A model generated the notes under the pieces. That model did not search any database. It was not told the origin of the DNA and worked only from the letters and a program-made list of their open reading frames with translations. The position numbers and the translations under genes were made by a program. DNA of 37,693 nt, from the NCBI GenBank assembly GCA_964545475.1, contig CAZJGG010000027.1:1-37693 (forward strand), read 5' to 3'. The stretch comes from CAZJGG01 sp964545475 (GTDB taxonomy: Bacteria; Bacillota; Clostridia; Lachnospirales; JAISER01). Positions 1-6,966 of this stretch are shown piece after piece. Within the stretch, counting starts at the first letter, position 1. Each line of letters opens with the position of its first letter.

Positions 1-1
1 A

Positions 2-1333
2 TTAATATTACTTTTTCACAATTTTTTAAACAAAATATATATATGGTTACAACGGCTGTATAATATGGCTTATTTCGACAGCATGACAAACGCTCCAAAT
101 ATAGAAAAAGCAAGACTGGATATTAATGAAATATTTTTAAAAAATGAACAAAACGGATATTCTTTATTATTTTTTGATATTAAAAATTTTAAATACTTAA
201 ATGATATTTTAGGATACAAAACCGGAAGCGATATTTTAACAAATGTAAGCAAATTGTGCCAAGAAAGTATTGGTCCATTAGAATATTACGCACGGGTTTC
301 ATCCGATGTTTTTTTACTATTTGTTCAAAGAAGCAAAGATGAAATAAACGATATTACAGAGTTTTTTAGAAAATCTTTAAATTCCATGCCTCAAGTTTCG
401 TCTTATGCTCTTAATATTGTTATTGAATGGGGCGTTTACGAAGTAAGTGATGACGAACCGGACTTTGAACGCTGCTTAGACAAGGCGAATTACGCCAGAA
501 AGCTAATAAAAGGCGATTCTGTTTCAAACATTTGTTTTTACGACGAAACCCTTAAAAAAAGAGAGCAAACAATAAAACAAATTGAAAGCGGAATGCATAG
601 AGCAATGTCAAACGGTGAATTCACTGTGTTTTTTCAGCCTAAAGTGGAAATTGGTTCCGGCAGAATAATTGCAGCCGAGGCTCTTGTGCGGTGGATGCAC
701 GGAGGAGAGGTTTTATGGTTTCCCAACGACTTTATATCAGTTTTTGAAAAAAACGGATTTATTTCTGAGCTAGATATGTATATGTTATCAAGTGTTTGCC
801 AATACCAAAAGAAATGGCTTGATATGGGGCTTAATGCAGTTCCTGTTTCAGTAAATCAGTCAAAAATATTAATAAGCAAGACAAATTACGTAAATGAAGT
901 TATTTCAGCTGTTAAAAAACATGAAATCCCCTCAAATTTAATAGAAATCGAAATAACGGAAACAATTTTGCATGACAACATTGAGTTACTTACGGACATC
1001 ATTACAAGGCTTCACAATGAAGGCTTCTCTTTCTCTATTGATGATTTTGGCAGCGGTTATTCTTCTTTACAGCTTTTATCAAACATTAAAGCTGATACTT
1101 TAAAAATCGACAGAGGTATACTTCTAAAAGCCGTAAACAACCCCGGCGGCATGTCAGTTTTAAAAAGTATAGTTATACTTGCAAGCGAAATCGGCATGAC
1201 CTGTATTTGCGAGGGAGTAGAAACAAAAGAGCACGAAAAAATGCTTTTAGGGTTAGGATGTCAATATGCCCAAGGCTATTTATACGGAAAGCCTATGACT
1301 GCTTCTGATTTTGAAATGCTATTAAAAGCTTAA
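2..1333 (+). CDS. GGDEF-like/EAL cyclic-di-GMP phosphodiesterase, 5' end beyond window
   Basis: Probable c-di-GMP phosphodiesterase. The reading frame has no stop back to the window edge, and the first ATG (65) has no ribosome-binding site. Residues before it (…YIWLQRLYN) resemble the linker that normally precedes a GGDEF domain, so the true start, and perhaps a sensor or membrane part, lies outside. Numbered from the ATG at 65, residues 1–160 are a degenerate GGDEF domain: AYFDSMTNAPN opens it, but the signature is SSDVF (79–83), so no cyclase activity is expected. Residues 170–420 are an EAL domain with its catalytic set intact: EALVRW (205–210), N264, the EIEITE acid, DDFGSGYSS (326–334), K347, EGVET (383–387) and Q403. 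Known for the family: hydrolysis of c-di-GMP to pGpG. It lies 40 bases before a diguanylate cyclase, suggesting paired control of one c-di-GMP pool. Confidence 0.9.
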   Translation, partial: LILLFHNFLNKIYIWLQRLYNMAYFDSMTNAPNIEKARLDINEIFLKNEQNGYSLLFFDIKNFKYLNDILGYKTGSDILTNVSKLCQESIGPLEYYARVSSDVFLLFVQRSKDEINDITEFFRKSLNSMPQVSSYALNIVIEWGVYEVSDDEPDFERCLDKANYARKLIKGDSVSNICFYDETLKKREQTIKQIESGMHRAMSNGEFTVFFQPKVEIGSGRIIAAEALVRWMHGGEVLWFPNDFISVFEKNGFISELDMYMLSSVCQYQKKWLDMGLNAVPVSVNQSKILISKTNYVNEVISAVKKHEIPSNLIEIEITETILHDNIELLTDIITRLHNEGFSFSIDDFGSGYSSLQLLSNIKADTLKIDRGILLKAVNNPGGMSVLKSIVILASEIGMTCICEGVETKEHEKMLLGLGCQYAQGYLYGKPMTASDFEMLLKA

Positions 1334-1373
1334 AATAATCGTTATTATAACGTTGTAATCGGAGGTTGCACGT

Positions 1374-2642
1374 TTGAATCATAAAATTAGGAATATCTTA
1401 TTTGGTCTAGGTATTGTTTTATACTTGGTAATAGGATTTTATGAAGTTAACAGACTTTCCAAGCAAATGGCAGAAGATTATTACACCCTGCTCGGCTCTA
1501 AAGCCTCTGACTTGGCAAAAATTGCATCCGAATCCTTGTATATAACAGACAAGGACGTTGCAGAGCTTAAGACACTTTCTTATGAGGAAATGTTGGATCA
1601 CCCAGTAAATAATCAGCTTGAAAGCATTTTTTCGTCCGATAATTTCAGCAAAGAATTAAACTGTTCTTATATAGAAATAATTCTCGACGACAGTGAAGTG
1701 AAATATTGGGTTACTGAAGAAACTAAAGATTTTTACGGTGCTCCGGTGGGTTCTCCTTTAAATTTAATGTGGCTTATAGATGTTGACATAAACGGCAAAC
1801 CTATCGACAGCGAGAACCCATACAAAGACATCTACAGGTATTCTTTTGCAAAGGAGACAGATAGGCAGGCTTTGCTTGGGAGAAGCAGCAGTTATTATTT
1901 TTCCGAAAGCGAGTATGGTAAAGATATTGTGGGGACAGCCCCCATTTATACTAGCGAGCAAACCTACGTAGGCTTGCTTTGTGTTGACATTTTTTATGAT
2001 AATTACACCGATATTGTATTTAAAAACCGCAATGGCTTTGCATTAGTTTTTCTGTTTCCTACAATAGTTTTGACTGTTATTTATATTTTAATTTATTTTA
2101 TAAAAAGCAGAGAAAGCAATTTATCTGCAAATACAGATGAACTATCTTCTCTATACAACAGAAGATATTTAAACTATATTTTACCAAGACTAATAACTGA
2201 AGCTTATTATAAGGAATTAAGCCTTTCATCAATTATGATTGATATAGACTTTTTTAAGCTTTACAACGACCATTATGGTCATAAAAAAGGCGATGAAGTG
2301 ATAACAGCCATATCTTCCGCTATTGTAAGCGTTTTAAGAAAAAACACAGACATAGTTTGCCGATACGGCGGAGAAGAAATTATCGTTTTGTTACCTCATA
2401 CAGACTTACTTGGTGCAACACAGGTTGCCTCAAAAATTAAGCTTGCTATAGACAAGCTTGCTATTGCCCACGAATACAGCCATGTTTCTTCAATCGTCAC
2501 TGTATCCCAAGGAGTGTATTCGGCAGTTCCATCTTCCGATACAAAAGAGGTTGTTAATGATTATATCGTAAATGCAGACAAGGCACTTTACCGTGCAAAA
2601 GGAAATGGAAGAGACAGATTTGAAATATTTTTTAGTGAGTAA
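1374..2642 (+). CDS. Membrane diguanylate cyclase with extracytoplasmic sensor
   Basis: Probable diguanylate cyclase making c-di-GMP from two GTP. The start is TTG, chosen because GGAGG (1361–1365) sits 8 bases upstream. A membrane segment at about residues 7–24, an extracytoplasmic region of roughly 190 residues and a second membrane segment at about 221–241 give the layout of a ligand-sensing receptor. The sensor region may be Cache-like, but I cannot assign it. The C-terminal GGDEF domain has DELSSLYNRRYL at its start, the metal-binding IDIDFFKLYND stretch, and an active-type GGEEI signature at 332–336. The inhibitory I-site, normally RxxD, reads KNTD, so product inhibition may be weak. 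It is probably co-transcribed with the upstream EAL gene and ends 14 bases from the convergent Crp/Fnr gene. Confidence 0.9.
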   Translation: MNHKIRNILFGLGIVLYLVIGFYEVNRLSKQMAEDYYTLLGSKASDLAKIASESLYITDKDVAELKTLSYEEMLDHPVNNQLESIFSSDNFSKELNCSYIEIILDDSEVKYWVTEETKDFYGAPVGSPLNLMWLIDVDINGKPIDSENPYKDIYRYSFAKETDRQALLGRSSSYYFSESEYGKDIVGTAPIYTSEQTYVGLLCVDIFYDNYTDIVFKNRNGFALVFLFPTIVLTVIYILIYFIKSRESNLSANTDELSSLYNRRYLNYILPRLITEAYYKELSLSSIMIDIDFFKLYNDHYGHKKGDEVITAISSAIVSVLRKNTDIVCRYGGEEIIVLLPHTDLLGATQVASKIKLAIDKLAIAHEYSHVSSIVTVSQGVYSAVPSSDTKEVVNDYIVNADKALYRAKGNGRDRFEIFFSE

Positions 2643-2655
2643 GATCCTTTGAGGT

Positions 2656-3306
2656 TTAAAACAAAATTTGAAACAAATTTTTTTCAAATAATATTAAACC
2701 TTCATTTCGCATTTTGCTTAGCTCATTTGAAAGAGCGCTTCTGTCTACACATAAATACCTTGCCAGTTCTTCCCGATTATAGGGTATAGAAAATTTTTTG
2801 CTTTGCTGCATGTCGAAAAACAGTAAAAGCTTATCCCTTATTGTTCTTCTGGACAGAATTTCTATTTTGCTGTTTAAAGATAAAGTTTTGCAGGCAATAA
2901 GCTTTAGCATATTTTCTATCAGCTTTGAGTGAAAACCGCAAACAGCAGTGCATGTTTTTATAATTTTACTGTAATTTAAGAAAATTATTTCGCAGTCCTC
3001 TGCAGCTTGAACTGTTACAGGGCTATGGGAAACTCCGGCACAAACGAAAACCTCAGCAAATATCTCTGATACTGACAACCTTGCTAAAATTATTAAGTTT
3101 CCGTCAATATCTTCGCTTATTATTTTAATTGCACCACGCAAAACAAGACCTATTGAATTTACTTTTTCACCGCTTAGCAATATAATGTCATCTTTTTTAT
3201 ATTCCACAACTTTGGCAGACAAGCAGCATACCATTTTTTCAAAGTCTTCCTGGTTTATCCCCGAAAAAAGCGTATTATTTTTAAGTGTATCATATATTTT
3301 TTTCAT
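2656..3306 (-). CDS. Crp/Fnr-family transcriptional regulator
   Basis: A 216-residue regulator of usual Crp/Fnr length. Residues 10–120 form the cyclic-nucleotide-binding-like beta barrel (ILLSGEKVNSIGLVLRGAIK), followed by a dimerisation helix and a C-terminal winged helix-turn-helix at about 177–200 (EELARYLCVDRSALSNEL). There is no N-terminal cysteine cluster like that of E. coli Fnr, though several cysteines are scattered through the sensor domain; the signal is unknown. The ATG has GAGG 5 bases upstream. It is divergent from a Fe-S protein gene, and a palindrome of Fnr-box architecture lies in its 5' leader (3321–3334), so self-regulation and control of the divergent genes are plausible. 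In Clostridia such regulators often sit beside redox or nitrosative-stress genes; that is context, not proof. Confidence 0.88.
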   Translation of the reverse strand: MKKIYDTLKNNTLFSGINQEDFEKMVCCLSAKVVEYKKDDIILLSGEKVNSIGLVLRGAIKIISEDIDGNLIILARLSVSEIFAEVFVCAGVSHSPVTVQAAEDCEIIFLNYSKIIKTCTAVCGFHSKLIENMLKLIACKTLSLNSKIEILSRRTIRDKLLLFFDMQQSKKFSIPYNREELARYLCVDRSALSNELSKMRNEGLILFEKNLFQILF

Positions 3307-3320
3307 AAATACCTCATTTC

Positions 3321-3334
3321 GTTGTTTTTACAAC
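3321..3334. promoter_or_regulatory. Candidate Crp/Fnr operator palindrome
   Basis: GTTGT-N4-ACAAC is a perfect 5+4+5 inverted repeat in the gap between the Crp/Fnr gene and the divergent Fe-S gene. It has the same arm and spacer lengths as the Fnr box (TTGAT-N4-ATCAA) but different arms. It lies 15 bases before the regulator's start codon. On the + strand a weak promoter-like TTGCTT…TTATAA lies just downstream (about 3343–3372). Function is inferred from position only. Confidence 0.4.
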
Positions 3335-3402
3335 CGACTTATTTGCTTTATGCTAATATAATTATGTTATAAAGTCAATTAAAAAAAATTATTGTATGTT
3401 TA

Positions 3403-3566
3403 GAGCCTGTCTAAAATCTCCATTTTGGCGTCTTTTCGGCGGATTTCCCGAATTGCTGCGTCAGTGGCAAACGCCCATACTTCTTAAAGTATGAACGTTC
3501 ACCGCTTCCTTGCACTTCGGAAAATTTGCTCGAAAACACACCAAAAGCGAGATTTTAGACAGGCTC
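3403..3566. mobile_element. MITE-like palindromic element, GAGCCTGT termini, TTA target duplication
   Basis: A 164-base element with perfect terminal inverted repeats (GAGCCTGTCTAAAATCTC at the left, its reverse complement at the right, with one further pair outside). Complementarity continues imperfectly inward, so the whole element can fold into one long hairpin. It is flanked on both sides by TTA (3400–3402 and 3567–3569), as expected of a 3-base target duplication. No ORF for a transposase is present, so it would be non-autonomous. It sits between the Crp/Fnr regulator and the Fe-S gene and would form part of the latter's leader. An element with related ends (GAACCTGT) lies at 14033–14196. 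Confidence 0.7.
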
Positions 3567-3595
3567 TTAGCAAAAACACGAATAGGAGATAGATT

Positions 3596-4261
3596 ATGAT
3601 TAGAAAAATAATTAAAATTGATGAAAGCAAATGTAACGGTTGTGGTCTTTGCGTAACCGCTTGCCACGAAGGAGCAATTGCAATGGAAAACGGCAAAGCA
3701 AAGCTTATTAGAGACGATTATTGCGACGGTCTTGGTAATTGCTTGCCAGTTTGCCCTACAGATGCAATTTCCTTTGAAAGACGGGAAGCGGCAGAATTCG
3801 ACGAAGAGGCAGTATTAGCAGCTAGTCGTGAAAAACTACCGTGGGGCTGCCCAAGCACACAATCAAAAGCCTTAAACACAAATAGAAATAATGACATGAA
3901 AAGCCATTTAAACCAATGGCCTGTTCAAATAAAACTGGTGCCTCCCAATGCGCCGTATTTTAACAATGCTGATTTACTTATTTCCGCCGACTGTGCTGCT
4001 TTTGCTTACGGCAATTTTCACGAAGATTTTATGAAAAACAAAATAACCCTTATCGGATGCCCGAAGCTTGACGATTGCGACTACAGTGATAAGTTAACTG
4101 ACATTTTAAAGCTAAACAATATTAAATCCGTTACAGTTGCAAGAATGGAAGTGCCATGCTGTGGGGGCATAAAACATGCCGCAAAAAATGCAATAGACAG
4201 AAGCGGTAAGGAAATTCCTCTTAAAATTGTGGTTATTTCTACAGACGGCAAAATCATTTAA
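3596..4261 (+). CDS. 4Fe-4S ferredoxin-domain protein
   Basis: A 221-residue cytoplasmic iron-sulfur protein. The N-terminal third is a two-cluster ferredoxin fold: C13, C16, C19 and C23 form the first motif; the second motif (CDGLGNCLPVCP) has only C43, C49 and C53, so one expected ligand is missing and the second cluster may be unusual. The C-terminal part has a second cysteine-rich domain: ADCAAFAYGNF, IGCPKLDDCDYSDKL and a terminal MEVPCCGGIKHA motif. This arrangement recurs in anaerobic Clostridia; its substrate is not known to me. ATG at 3596 has AGGAG 7 bases upstream. It is followed by a small zinc-ribbon protein and is divergent from a Crp/Fnr regulator, suggesting a redox-responsive trio. 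Confidence 0.85.
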   Translation: MIRKIIKIDESKCNGCGLCVTACHEGAIAMENGKAKLIRDDYCDGLGNCLPVCPTDAISFERREAAEFDEEAVLAASREKLPWGCPSTQSKALNTNRNNDMKSHLNQWPVQIKLVPPNAPYFNNADLLISADCAAFAYGNFHEDFMKNKITLIGCPKLDDCDYSDKLTDILKLNNIKSVTVARMEVPCCGGIKHAAKNAIDRSGKEIPLKIVVISTDGKII

Positions 4262-4307
4262 TTAGAGCAATTAATTAATGTACTACAGTTTAGGAGGCGT
4301 GATTATT

Positions 4308-4547
4308 ATGGTTGAAAACTGCCCCGGGGCTGCCAACATAACCGGCACCCCCACATTAAAACTTAAAGAATGCCCTCAATGCGGCAGTGATATTGAAATT
4401 TTTTCCAATGAGCTTCAAACTGAATGCCGGAATTGCGGATTCACCGCTTTTAACAATATTATTTCCTGCATAAAGTGGTGCGCCTATGCCAAAGAATGTG
4501 TAGGAGAAGAAGTGTATCAGCAACTAATGGGAACAGAAAACAAGTAG
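4308..4547 (+). CDS. Small cysteine-rich zinc-ribbon-like protein
   Basis: A 79-residue protein. I place the start at ATG 4308 because AGGAGG (4292–4297) lies 10 bases before it; the in-frame ATG at 4278 has no such site. The sequence has two CxxC knuckles (CPQCG and CRNCG) spaced like a zinc ribbon, then a C-terminal CIKWCAYAKECVG cluster that could hold a second metal or Fe-S centre. There is no membrane segment or signal peptide. It follows the Fe-S protein by about 45 bases and is closed by a terminator (4564–4589), so the two are likely one transcript. Function unknown; electron transfer or a redox-partner role is inferred from the neighbour only. Confidence 0.75.
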   Translation: MVENCPGAANITGTPTLKLKECPQCGSDIEIFSNELQTECRNCGFTAFNNIISCIKWCAYAKECVGEEVYQQLMGTENK

Positions 4548-4563
4548 TAAACCATTTTTATAG

Positions 4564-4589
4564 ACACAAGCAACTCGCTTGTGTTTTTT
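4564..4589 (+). terminator. Rho-independent terminator after the Fe-S/zinc-ribbon pair
   Basis: ACACAAGC (4564–4571) pairs with GCTTGTGT (4577–4584) around a 5-base loop, followed by a run of Ts. It lies 17 bases after the zinc-ribbon stop codon and separates it from ispE. Confidence 0.85.
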
Positions 4590-4615
4590 GTTATAAAAAA
4601 ATAATTATTTTTATG

Positions 4616-4644
4616 TTGCTTGGTTGTTGCTAATTGTATATAAT
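4616..4644 (+). promoter_or_regulatory. Promoter for ispE
   Basis: TTGCTT (4616–4621), a 17-base spacer and a perfect TATAAT (4639–4644) match a housekeeping sigma-factor promoter. It lies just after a terminator and about 80 bases before the ispE start, leaving a 5' leader of roughly 75 bases. Confidence 0.7.
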
Positions 4645-4726
4645 TATATGAAATTTAATATATTTTTCATAAAACTACGATATAGGAATAAACAAACCGG
4701 TTGTTTATACTGGAGGAAAATTTTTC

Positions 4727-5614
4727 ATGGATTACATTGTTTACAACGCTTACGCCAAAATTAATATAGCTCTTGATGTTACCGGAAAAAGACCGGATGG
4801 CTATCACAATCTAAATACCATTATGCAAAATATAGACTTATGTGACACAATATTTATAAAAAAAGTAAATGAAAAAGGTATAAAATTAAACTGCAATTTG
4901 AAATGGCTTGCTGTAGACGCCAGAAATTTAGTTTACAGTGCGGCAAGCGTTATTATGGATAAATATAACATAAATTCTGGGCTTTATATTGATTTAACAA
5001 AAAACATTCCTGTTGCTGCCGGGCTTGGCGGCGGCTCTGCTGATTGTGCGGCGACTCTCTTAGCCTTAAGGAAACTATTTGATTTGCCGATAACAGACAA
5101 GGAGCTTTTGACAACAGGCAAAAGCCTTGGAGCAGATGTTCCTTTTTGCCTTGTTTCCAAAACCGCAGTTGCAAAAGGTATTGGTGATGAGCTTACGTTA
5201 ATTAACGAACATCCCCATGTAACAGTTGTGGTTGCAAAACCAAACATAAGAGTTTCAACAGCGGATATTTTTTCGCAGTTTACTCAAAATATAGTGACAA
5301 AACGCCCGGATATTGATAAAATGGTTATTGATATAACGAATAAAGATGTTGAAAGTATTGCAGATGGTTTTTGTAACGTTTTAGAAAACGTTACGGAAAA
5401 TTTATATCCGGAAATCAAGAACCTTAAAGATTATTTCCTGGAAGCAGGCGCTTATGGAGCGCTTATGAGCGGCAGTGGTCCTACTGTTTTTGCGTATTTT
5501 AAAAATAAGTACACTGCAGTTTCCGCAGTTAGAAAAATAAAAAGAAAATTCACTCAGCCTAAAGAAATTTATGTCTCTAAAACCATTACACCAAAGGATG
5601 AGCGGGTAAAGTAA
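4727..5614 (+). CDS. ispE: 4-diphosphocytidyl-2-C-methyl-D-erythritol kinase
   Basis: Phosphorylates CDP-methylerythritol at the 2-hydroxyl using ATP, the fourth step of the MEP isoprenoid pathway in the cytoplasm. It is a 295-residue GHMP-family kinase of normal length. Visible motifs: the N-terminal AYAKINIALDVTGKRPDGYH with catalytic K11; the glycine-rich ATP loop PVAAGLGGGSADCAATL (95–111); SLGADVPFCL with catalytic D137; and the C-terminal GALMSGSGPTVFAYF. The ATG has GGAGG about 10 bases upstream and a good promoter at 4616–4644. The last codon and stop lie inside a palindromic element (5609–5775). A second MEP gene, ispH, lies 4.5 kb downstream. Confidence 0.96.
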   Translation: MDYIVYNAYAKINIALDVTGKRPDGYHNLNTIMQNIDLCDTIFIKKVNEKGIKLNCNLKWLAVDARNLVYSAASVIMDKYNINSGLYIDLTKNIPVAAGLGGGSADCAATLLALRKLFDLPITDKELLTTGKSLGADVPFCLVSKTAVAKGIGDELTLINEHPHVTVVVAKPNIRVSTADIFSQFTQNIVTKRPDIDKMVIDITNKDVESIADGFCNVLENVTENLYPEIKNLKDYFLEAGAYGALMSGSGPTVFAYFKNKYTAVSAVRKIKRKFTQPKEIYVSKTITPKDERVK

Positions 5615-5775
5615 GCACTGATTAAGTCAGATGCAAATTCTGGCGAACAAAATTCGCTGTGGTTTCTGCACAAAAAATCCGCCGTTTGCTAGAGGCAAAC
5701 AAGGGATTTTTTGTGCAGAAATGACAGTGAATTTTGTCGACGGAATTTCGTATCGAACTTATTCAGTGGTTGCTT
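5609..5775. repeat. Long imperfect palindromic element overlapping the ispE stop
   Basis: About 167 bases fold into one hairpin: 5609–5680 matches the reverse complement of 5704–5775 at roughly 80%, including a perfect 18-base block (TTTCTGCACAAAAAATCC, 5663–5680, with 5704–5721). The loop holds a second small inverted repeat (GTTTGC/GCAAAC). No coding sequence. The ispE stop codon (5612–5614) lies inside its left end. A fragment resembling its terminus occurs at 14012–14027. It looks like a non-autonomous mobile palindrome and might also end transcription. Confidence 0.65.
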
Positions 5776-5802
5776 AATATTTTGAGCTAAAGAGATGATA
5801 AC

Positions 5803-6948
5803 ATGAATCAGTCTATTGATAGCAATAATTTACTTTTTTTAGCGTGGAATTACATTAGACCTTATGTTATGGAAGCGCCTGAGCTTTTAAATACTGAATA
5901 CAATTGGTTGAAAAAAACCACATTAATTTCAAAAACTTTAACTTCCCCGGAATTGCTTTTTGATTATTTCTGTAACGCTTCAACAGACGAAAGTGTAAAT
6001 TCTCAAAACAATTATGGTATATCCTCAAGAATCACCAAAACTAATGCATTTAAAAAAGTGTCTAGTCAAAGACAGTTAACCGAGCTTATAGACGTTTCAA
6101 ACATTTTTAACTGTTTTTTATATATATTTTCAAACCGAGACAGTCAAATAAAAGAAAATTATAAAATAATATTAGAAGATTATTATTTTAACTATAAAAT
6201 GATAAAATTTTATCACGTAACAACTCATGATTTAGTGTTTGACGGCTTTGATGATTTAGTAAAGTTTTTTGATAATCTTTGCGGAGAATTTAAGTTTAAC
6301 GTTGTTATCACAAAGGAATTAACCGAATATGTATGTATGCTTATGGCATCTGTTGTTTCAAGATATTACGGGCTTAATCATATTTTAACACCTTCTTACG
6401 CATACAAGGGGCTGCTTCCCCTTTATGCAGTTCATAACGAAATGACAGGATATACAAATTTGGTTTTGTCTATAACCATTAACAGATGTTTTTTCTCTAT
6501 ACCTCAAGAATTCTTTTCGGAAGAAGAAACGCCCTGTTATTTTAATTTTATTTTGCATAAAATTATTGATTCTTTAAGCGGCTCTATTTTAGGATACCTG
6601 CAGCTTTCGAGCATTTTTAACAGTGATATAACCGGGCTTGACCAAACTTCTCCGGCAAAAAATGTTTGCTCGCTGACAAAAGCTTTTATGCTGGGTGCAA
6701 ACAAAATACAAATATACAGCTACGATAAATCCATAGAAGAATTTATAGCTGTTATAACAAAGGAAAATCATTATACCCATTACGTCTATATTACTCCCGG
6801 GCTTTGCGCAGATAATGCAGCACCACTATCTTTAACGCTATTAAACATGTTTGCCATTACTTCGGATATGACCATAAGGCCGTTAAACGCAAGCGAGGAG
6901 AAAACAATAGAAAAAATAGCAAGTGATTTAAAAATGATTATAACATAA
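5803..6948 (+). CDS. Hypothetical protein, unrecognised
   Basis: I do not recognise this 381-residue protein. It starts at ATG 5803 after a weak AAGAGA site. The composition is soluble and globular, rich in Phe, Tyr and Asn, with no clear signal peptide, membrane helix, P-loop, metal cluster or repeat. The middle (about 115–190) has an acidic, aromatic pattern, and several hydrophobic stretches look like buried strands or helices. It ends 18 bases before the LysM–G5 gene, whose AGGAGG follows at once, so the two are probably co-transcribed and may act together at the cell surface or in sporulation; that is inference from position. Codon use looks like its neighbours. Confidence 0.7.
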   Translation: MNQSIDSNNLLFLAWNYIRPYVMEAPELLNTEYNWLKKTTLISKTLTSPELLFDYFCNASTDESVNSQNNYGISSRITKTNAFKKVSSQRQLTELIDVSNIFNCFLYIFSNRDSQIKENYKIILEDYYFNYKMIKFYHVTTHDLVFDGFDDLVKFFDNLCGEFKFNVVITKELTEYVCMLMASVVSRYYGLNHILTPSYAYKGLLPLYAVHNEMTGYTNLVLSITINRCFFSIPQEFFSEEETPCYFNFILHKIIDSLSGSILGYLQLSSIFNSDITGLDQTSPAKNVCSLTKAFMLGANKIQIYSYDKSIEEFIAVITKENHYTHYVYITPGLCADNAAPLSLTLLNMFAITSDMTIRPLNASEEKTIEKIASDLKMIIT

Positions 6949-6966
6949 TTGTAGGAGGTGTATATT

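Noticed and set aside
3403..3566. Rho-independent terminator for the Crp/Fnr or Fe-S gene
   Set aside because: The stem is far longer than a terminator, lies upstream of both genes, and has target-duplication flanks.
3461..3696. Short – strand frames across the 3403–3566 element and the ferredoxin start
   Set aside because: They lie on a palindromic repeat and opposite a well-supported gene.
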